From: Halomarinibacterium sp041392125
Lineage (GTDB): Bacteria; Bacteroidota; Bacteroidia; Flavobacteriales; Flavobacteriaceae
Reading direction: 5' to 3'
Length of the DNA: 64,000 nt
NCBI GenBank assembly: GCA_041392125.1
Contig: JAWKMR010000009.1
Span: 97,375 to 161,374, forward strand
Of the stretch, positions 59,305 through 64,000 are shown piece by piece. Positions within the stretch are counted from its first letter, which is position 1. Every line of letters starts with the position of its first letter. The translations under genes were made by a program, and so were the position numbers. Below the pieces are notes generated by a model. That model searched no databases. It was given only the letters and a program-made list of their open reading frames with translations, and was not told the DNA's origin.

Positions 59305-59676
59305 TTATTTCGAAAAAAATAACTTAACTGCTGCCAAAACCAAGACTACAGCAAATATTTTTTTAAGCGCTGCTTGATCAATCTTAACAGCAATCTTAGA
59401 TCCCAAAAATCCCCCTATCACAAAAAAGAAGGCAATTAGCAAGGCATATTTCCAATCTACCGGATACCCTGATTTATGATAGGTATATGCCGCAATAAAA
59501 GTAACAGGCAATGCCAACACTGCCAAACTCATTCCTTGCGCCTGATGTTGATCGTACTGCAAAAAAAGCATCAGTAAAGGAATCATGACGACGCCTCCGC
59601 CTACGCCCATAAAACCACTGAATATTCCTGCCAAAACTCCAATGGCTATTAAAGAAACTACTATTTGAACACTCAT
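59305..59676 (-). CDS. Short TauE/SafE (TSUP) family membrane protein
   Basis: A 123-residue protein from ATG 59676 (MSVQIVVSLIAIGVLAGIFSGFMGVGGGVVMIPLLMLFL), with four hydrophobic segments and the family GxGGG near the start. It is about half the usual TSUP length, matching the half-size version seen in several Bacteroidota, which probably dimerises. TSUP transporters handle sulfite or sulfoacetate-like anions. It starts one base after the lytic transglycosylase stop. Confidence 0.82.
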   Translation of the reverse strand: MSVQIVVSLIAIGVLAGIFSGFMGVGGGVVMIPLLMLFLQYDQHQAQGMSLAVLALPVTFIAAYTYHKSGYPVDWKYALLIAFFFVIGGFLGSKIAVKIDQAALKKIFAVVLVLAAVKLFFSK

Positions 59677-59677
59677 T

Positions 59678-60622
59678 CTATTCACTTTTTTTATAATATC
59701 CTTTTTCGGGAATTTCAATATAATACACTTTCCCACTCGAATTTTTAAGATAGGTATCTCTAAGCCAAGGATTGTGTATTTTTAATATTTTATAATTGAT
59801 TTCAAATTTCTTTGCAAAATCTGCGAAATCAGTAACAGCAGTATCTACCTTCACTTTAAAAGAGGGTATGTCTTTGTATAAATCTTTTTCTTCAAAATTG
59901 AATCCATATTTCTTAGGATTGCTTAAAATCTCTTTAAATGCCAAAATTCTGAACACATATCGGCTGGTTTCAGCATTCAAAAGTAAATCATAGTAATTCG
60001 TTACTTTTTGGCGTACTACTTGATTGTTCATTCCTCCGTTTCCGGCATTGTAAGCCGCTGCCGCCATGGTCCAAGTCCCAAATTTCTTTTTTGAGGCTTT
60101 TAAATAATCTGCGGCCACTTTGGTAGCCATTTCTAGATTATAACGTTCATCTACATACTCATTAATTTCAAGTCCGTATTCTTTCCCTGTACCTTTCATA
60201 AAATGCCAGAATCCTGCGGCTCCGGCCGGAGAGCTATTGTTCTCCAGAGCACTTTCGGCTACTGCTAAATATTTAAAATCATCCGGGATGCCATATTTTT
60301 CGAGAAGTGGTTCTATTACGGGAAAATATTTATGTGCTCGCTTAAAAATTAACAAAGCGTTAGATTGCCAGTAGGTATTTACTAATAATTCCCTGTCCAA
60401 TCGCTCGCGAATATCGGGATCGTCCAGTGGCACCTCTTCCCCGGCAAAATCCATTTTCTCTGGAATTGGTAATGCATAGACGTTGTAGCCATGATTGTGT
60501 TTCTCAATAGTTTTTACTTCAGAATCACCCACTGTGTCTTTAGGCTCCTGGGCTGCATTGGTGCACAACGCAAAAACACCCAGAAGTACCGTTCCTAAAC
60601 CTATTTTTGATAAGATAGTCAT
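59678..60622 (-). CDS. Lytic murein transglycosylase (MltD-like)
   Basis: A 314-residue exported enzyme cleaving peptidoglycan to anhydro-muropeptides. Signal MTILSKIGLGTVLLGVFALCTNA (about 1-23); SLT catalytic domain (about 90-215) with PDDFKYLAVAESALENNSSPAGAAGFWHFMKGTGKEYGL, where the Glu in AESAL is the expected acid, and AAAAYNAGNGGMN. The C-terminus (KVKVDTAVTDFADFAKKFEINYKILKIHNPWLR) looks like one LysM-like module. Directly precedes tauE-like gene; probable pair. Confidence 0.88.
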   Translation of the reverse strand: MTILSKIGLGTVLLGVFALCTNAAQEPKDTVGDSEVKTIEKHNHGYNVYALPIPEKMDFAGEEVPLDDPDIRERLDRELLVNTYWQSNALLIFKRAHKYFPVIEPLLEKYGIPDDFKYLAVAESALENNSSPAGAAGFWHFMKGTGKEYGLEINEYVDERYNLEMATKVAADYLKASKKKFGTWTMAAAAYNAGNGGMNNQVVRQKVTNYYDLLLNAETSRYVFRILAFKEILSNPKKYGFNFEEKDLYKDIPSFKVKVDTAVTDFADFAKKFEINYKILKIHNPWLRDTYLKNSSGKVYYIEIPEKGYYKKSE

Positions 60623-60664
60623 AATTCAAATTTTCTTTAAAGATAAAAAATAGCCAACGGTCAA

Positions 60665-61324
60665 CTAGCTGTTTTCAATAATATTTTGCACTAATTTACT
60701 TACTTTACTGCCTTTGTCTAAAATCATAATATGGCTTCCATGTTCCAGTGTGATGACATTTTTTATGTTCTTAATAGGAAAAACAGGGTCTAAATCTCCA
60801 TGAATATGATATACTTCTTTTGAAGGCTCTTTTCGGTTCCAATGAATCATGTTTTCAATGGCCCAATCTAAATACACCTTATCCTTTACTGAAAGGTATT
60901 CATCATACAATTTTAAACGCTTTTTACTTCTTGGACCTATCGCAAATTTTGAAAGAGTTCCTATCGTAGAGACCAAGCCTGTAGGCAGTAATTTATAGGC
61001 TCTGGTAAATTTTGCAACGGTAAATCGCTTCGGAAGTTCTGTTCGGCATTTAACACTTGAGACGATGATGAGTTTTTTTAGCTTCAGAAAAGCTGCCATT
61101 TCTTGTACCATCACCCCTCCAAAAGAAACTCCGATAAGGACTGAACTTTCTTCGGTTACAAAAGAAGCCATCCGCTTAGCATACTCAGAAAGTGATTCCT
61201 TTTTTTGAGGGTGTAACCATTCTATAATGTGGAGTTCATAGGCATTTTCAGGCAAGCTTATATTTTTAAAAATTTCTTTACCTGCTGCCAACCCTGGTAC
61301 AAAATAGACGTGGGTTTTATTCAT
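60665..61324 (-). CDS. Alpha/beta-hydrolase
   Basis: A 219-residue cytosolic hydrolase, from ATG 61324 (MNKTHVYFVPGLAAGKEIF). HxGG-like lid is absent; nucleophile elbow LIGVSFGGVMVQEMAAFLK (GVSFG) lies near 72-90, and GDLDPVFPIKN (about 177-187) and HGSHI (about 194-198) fit acidic and His members of the triad. Substrate unknown. Upstream in-frame codons are not used because the family begins at this Met. Confidence 0.8.
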   Translation of the reverse strand: MNKTHVYFVPGLAAGKEIFKNISLPENAYELHIIEWLHPQKKESLSEYAKRMASFVTEESSVLIGVSFGGVMVQEMAAFLKLKKLIIVSSVKCRTELPKRFTVAKFTRAYKLLPTGLVSTIGTLSKFAIGPRSKKRLKLYDEYLSVKDKVYLDWAIENMIHWNRKEPSKEVYHIHGDLDPVFPIKNIKNVITLEHGSHIMILDKGSKVSKLVQNIIENS

Positions 61325-61412
61325 GAAAAATGCTTTAACAGTCCTTTTAACACAAAAAAGGGATAAAATTTGTAACTTTACCATGTAAAGATACTATTCC
61401 TATTTTAAAGCA

Positions 61413-62129
61413 ATGAAAAAGATTTTTCACCCTGCATCCACCCGTGGAAAAGCCGATTATGGATGGCTTCAGGCAAAATATTCTTTTAGCTTTGCGAATT
61501 ATTTTGACCCACAACGCTTGCAGTTTGGATTGCTTCGCGTTTTAAATGAAGACATTGTGGCTCCCGCCATGGGTTTTGGAAGACATCCCCATCAAAATAT
61601 GGAAATTATAACCATTCCTCAATTTGGCGCAGTAAAGCATAAAGACTCTATGGGAAACGAGGGAATTGTTGCTGCTGGCGATATACAAGTAATGAGTGCC
61701 GGAAGTGGTGTTGAACATAGTGAGCTAAACGCCAGTGCTAAAGAACCGCTAAAACTTTTTCAAATTTGGGTATTTCCTGAAGAAGAAAATGTAGCCCCTC
61801 GTTACGACCAAAAAAAGATTGCATCACTTATGAAACCTAACGAGATTAGCACTGTGGTAAAACCCAAAAATGAGGCAAATGAAAATGAACTCTGGGTACA
61901 CCAACAGGCATATTTCAATCTGGGAGAATTTACGGAAGCTATTGAAACAAGCTATACCCTAAAAAAACAGGGGCACGGAATTTACTTCATGGTTATTGAA
62001 GGGCAAGTTTCTGTGGCAGATGAAATTTTGAAAGATAGAGACGCTATCGGAATTTGGGATACCTACGAAATCTCATTTTCTGTTACTAAAAACACCAAAG
62101 TATTGCTAATAGAAGTACCGATGAATTAA
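61413..62129 (+). CDS. Pirin-family protein (YhhW-like)
   Basis: A 238-residue bicupin. N-terminal cupin signatures: ADYGWLQAKYSFSFANYFDPQRLQFGLLRVLNEDIVAPAMGFGRHPHQNMEIITI (about 14-68), where HPHQNME supplies metal-binding His residues and a Glu, and SAGSGVEHSELNAS. A second, degenerate cupin follows. E. coli YhhW is a quercetin dioxygenase; other pirins are redox sensors. Role here not known. Confidence 0.9.
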   Translation: MKKIFHPASTRGKADYGWLQAKYSFSFANYFDPQRLQFGLLRVLNEDIVAPAMGFGRHPHQNMEIITIPQFGAVKHKDSMGNEGIVAAGDIQVMSAGSGVEHSELNASAKEPLKLFQIWVFPEEENVAPRYDQKKIASLMKPNEISTVVKPKNEANENELWVHQQAYFNLGEFTEAIETSYTLKKQGHGIYFMVIEGQVSVADEILKDRDAIGIWDTYEISFSVTKNTKVLLIEVPMN

Positions 62130-62141
62130 AAACTCCCCACC

Positions 62142-62441
62142 ATGATTGAAGATGTAGCTATTACCGACAATGAATTTTTAAGACAATTTGAACTTGAAGT
62201 AGGCGACAATATGGCTCGTATTGAATATGCACTACAAGACCGCAAAATTTTTCTGACAAAATACGATATGCCGGCCGATATGGAAGAGCAAGGATTTCGG
62301 GATATTTTTATTAAAGCCGTATTTGAAGAAATAAAAAAAAGAGGCATCAGCTTAATGCCAACAAGTCCTGAAATTGTTGGTTTTTTACGTAAAAACAGGC
62401 GGCAATATAAAGAGTTGCTTCCTGTGGGAATTAATATTTAA
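62142..62441 (+). CDS. Small GNAT-like acetyltransferase (YjdJ type)
   Basis: A 99-residue protein of the short GNAT-like family: a beta-strand pair (NMARIEYALQDRKIFLTKYDMPADMEEQG), an acetyl-CoA loop region near FRDIFIKAVFEEIKKRGISLMPTSPEIVGFLRKN (about 46-79). It lies 12 bp after the pirin gene and its stop overlaps the convergent mtaB stop by 4 bp. Substrate unknown. Confidence 0.82.
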   Translation: MIEDVAITDNEFLRQFELEVGDNMARIEYALQDRKIFLTKYDMPADMEEQGFRDIFIKAVFEEIKKRGISLMPTSPEIVGFLRKNRRQYKELLPVGINI

Positions 62442-63787
62442 ACCAGCACTTTTTTTACAATAAACTCAAACCGCACCAAACCATCTTCATCAATTTTGGT
62501 AAGTATTACTTGATGAAGCGTATTTACTAATTCCGGATTCCACGGGGCTTTCACTTTTATGTAATTTTCGGTAAATCCGTGAATGTATCCTTCTTTGTTT
62601 TCACCTTCAAATAAAACGGTTCTAGTAGTACCTAACTGACTTTCATAAAAGGCTCTTCGCTTTTTTACGGAAAGTCCCCGTAGCATTTTACTTCTTTTAG
62701 CACGTACTTTTTGAGGTACTACGCCCTGCATTTCAGCAGCTACCGTATTATCTCTTTCGGAATAGGTGAAGACGTGTAAATAGGAAATATCTAATTGGTT
62801 TAAGAAATTGTAGGTCTCCAAAAATCGTTCTTCCGTCTCGCCCGGAAATCCTACAATAACATCTACCCCAATACAGGCATGGGGCATTACTTCTTTAATT
62901 TTGGCAACACGTTCCACGTACAATTCTCGCAAGTAGCGACGACGCATGAGTTTCAGTAAATCGTTACTCCCACTTTGCAAAGGAATATGAAAATGAGGCA
63001 CAAAAGTTTTGGAATTTGCCACAAACTCGATGGTTTCGTTTTTCAACAAATTGGGCTCAATAGACGAAATACGAAGTCGTTCAATCCCTTCTACTTTATC
63101 TAAAGCTTCACACAATTCAAAAAAAGTATGTTCATGCTTTTTGTTCCCGAATTCTCCTTTACCGTAGTCGCCAATATTAACACCGGTAAGTACAATTTCT
63201 TTAATGTTTTGTGCCGAAATTTCAGCAGCATTTTTCAACACATTTTCTAAAGTATCGCTTCGCGAAATTCCTCGTGCCAATGGAATGGTACAATAGGTAC
63301 ATTTATAATCGCACCCATCTTGCACCTTCAAAAAAGCACGGGTTCGGTCTCCAATGGAATAGGAACCTACATAAAAATCGGCTTCATCTATTTCGCAGGA
63401 GTGTACTTCGCCCACTCCCCGGCTTCGCTCTGGTTGACTCAATAAATCGTTGATGTAACTGGTAACTTTAAATTTTTCGGTAGCTCCTAAAACCAAGTCA
63501 ACCCCATGAACATCTGCCAACTCTTGTGGTTTTAATTGTGCATAACAACCTACCGCCACAATAAATGCTTCATTATTTGCCTTTAACGCTTCTTTTACGA
63601 TAGTTTTAAAGCGTTTATCGGCATTTTCTGTAACACTACAAGTGTTGATAACATATACATCTGCCTTTTCAGAAAAGTCTACACGGTTAAAACCTTCTTC
63701 TGTAAAACTTCGAGCAATGGTAGAAGTTTCACTAAAATTAAGTTTACAACCCAAAGTATAAAATGCTGCTTTTTTTGTAGCGTTCAT
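62438..63787 (-). CDS. mtaB: tRNA t6A37 methylthiotransferase MtaB
   Basis: A 449-residue radical-SAM enzyme adding a methylthio group to t6A at position 37 of tRNA. N-terminal UPF0004 cysteines at 14, 50 and 81 (GCKLNF, INTCSVTEN, VGCYAQ); radical-SAM site CDYKCTYC at 159-166; C-terminal TRAM domain (about 380-440). Residues 117-124, SQPERSRG, lie in a region that in the relatives I recall is shorter. The DNA there resembles a small dispersed palindrome, so an in-frame insertion is possible. Confidence 0.95.
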   Translation of the reverse strand: MNATKKAAFYTLGCKLNFSETSTIARSFTEEGFNRVDFSEKADVYVINTCSVTENADKRFKTIVKEALKANNEAFIVAVGCYAQLKPQELADVHGVDLVLGATEKFKVTSYINDLLSQPERSRGVGEVHSCEIDEADFYVGSYSIGDRTRAFLKVQDGCDYKCTYCTIPLARGISRSDTLENVLKNAAEISAQNIKEIVLTGVNIGDYGKGEFGNKKHEHTFFELCEALDKVEGIERLRISSIEPNLLKNETIEFVANSKTFVPHFHIPLQSGSNDLLKLMRRRYLRELYVERVAKIKEVMPHACIGVDVIVGFPGETEERFLETYNFLNQLDISYLHVFTYSERDNTVAAEMQGVVPQKVRAKRSKMLRGLSVKKRRAFYESQLGTTRTVLFEGENKEGYIHGFTENYIKVKAPWNPELVNTLHQVILTKIDEDGLVRFEFIVKKVLV

Positions 63788-63812
63788 TCTTGTATTTTAG
63801 CAAACGAGGACG

Positions 63813-63820
63813 CAAAAATA
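63813..63820 (-). promoter_or_regulatory. -7 box for mtaB
   Basis: TATTTTTG on the minus strand, 25 bases before the ATG at 63787. No clear -33 box. Confidence 0.4.
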
Positions 63821-63847
63821 CAAACTATAATTGTATCCATAAAACCT

Positions 63848-64000
63848 ATGCAAATACAAAAGCAATCTTTAACTTTCTTTTTATCAGCGGTTTGTGTCTA
63901 CTTTTGTTTTATTTCTTGTAGTAATTCCATAGATAATAACAAAGACCATCTTGTTTTTCGCTATAACGAGCATAGTAATATTTCTTCTTTAGATCCCGCT
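63848..64000 (+). CDS. ABC-type peptide substrate-binding lipoprotein, start (3' end outside window)
   Basis: The last 153 bases hold an open frame from ATG 63848: MQIQKQSLTFFLSAVCVYFC, then FISCSSNSIDNNKDHLVFRY, then NEHSNISSLDPA to the edge. A signal peptide leads to an ISCSS lipobox, and LVFRYNEHSNISSLDPA is typical of the beginning of family-5 extracellular solute-binding proteins (FRYN-x-ISSLDPAFA). Divergent from mtaB. Length and ligand cannot be judged. Confidence 0.75.
   Translation, partial: MQIQKQSLTFFLSAVCVYFCFISCSNSIDNNKDHLVFRYNEHSNISSLDPA

Overview
The window is a piece of a Flavobacteriaceae (Bacteroidota) chromosome, probably from a marine or other aquatic species. The evidence is type IX secretion C-terminal sorting domains, SusC/OMP-type beta-barrel receptors with carboxypeptidase-like regulatory domains, an ECF sigma/DUF4252 cluster, the TTTG-N19-TAnnTTTG promoter form seen upstream of rpsF and rpmH, and the near absence of Shine-Dalgarno sequences. 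No phage, transposase, CRISPR array, tRNA or rRNA gene was seen.

Region by region. 1-7.8 kb: YbaB (cut by the window edge), a YegP-like protein, a threonine aldolase/secreted protein/zinc metalloprotease group on the minus strand, prfB with its programmed +1 frameshift, and a patatin/cPLA2-like lipoprotein. 7.8-11.3 kb: an accessory island of three AT-rich, same-strand orphan genes (DUF4062, a potassium-channel-like protein, and a winged-helix plus PD-(D/E)xK nuclease-like protein). They are separated by 180-190 bp GC-rich palindromic spacers whose ends behave like integron attC cassette junctions. 11.3-12.95 kb: a 1.67-kb non-coding repeat field with degenerate GTGANNN heptamers, an 11-bp tandem repeat and 183-211-bp dispersed units.

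13-26.5 kb: housekeeping genes (HAD hydrolase, PfkB kinase, outer-membrane receptor, TerC, rpsF-rpsR-rplI, a LytTR regulator, priA, YihY, nadC, rlmH). 26.5-30 kb: a metal-handling cluster with a CNGKC-motif protein, an MbnP-like lipoprotein, an MbnH/MauG-like di-heme protein and a Cys-rich beta-barrel. 30-42 kb: mostly minus-strand metabolism and RNA genes (T9SS esterase, ALDH, DEAD-box helicase, rdgB, TrmH-type methylase), then a sirtuin, a helical protein and purB. 41.3-43.4 kb: an ECF sigma factor, a probable anti-sigma factor and two DUF4252 proteins. 45-50.3 kb: a vitamin B12 uptake locus in which a cobalamin riboswitch precedes the btuB-like receptor, with divergent btuF-btuC-btuD genes.

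50.3-64 kb: rmuC; an export/respiration-type cluster (cytochrome c lipoprotein, YceI, OB-fold protein, DUF5777 barrel, secreted cupredoxin); carB; rpmH; a TlpA-like protein; TauE/SafE plus lytic transglycosylase; a pirin; a small GNAT; mtaB; and the start of a peptide-type ABC substrate-binding lipoprotein running off the edge.

The strongest candidates for something not well described are the cassette-like array at 7.9-10.9 kb and the repeat field beside it.
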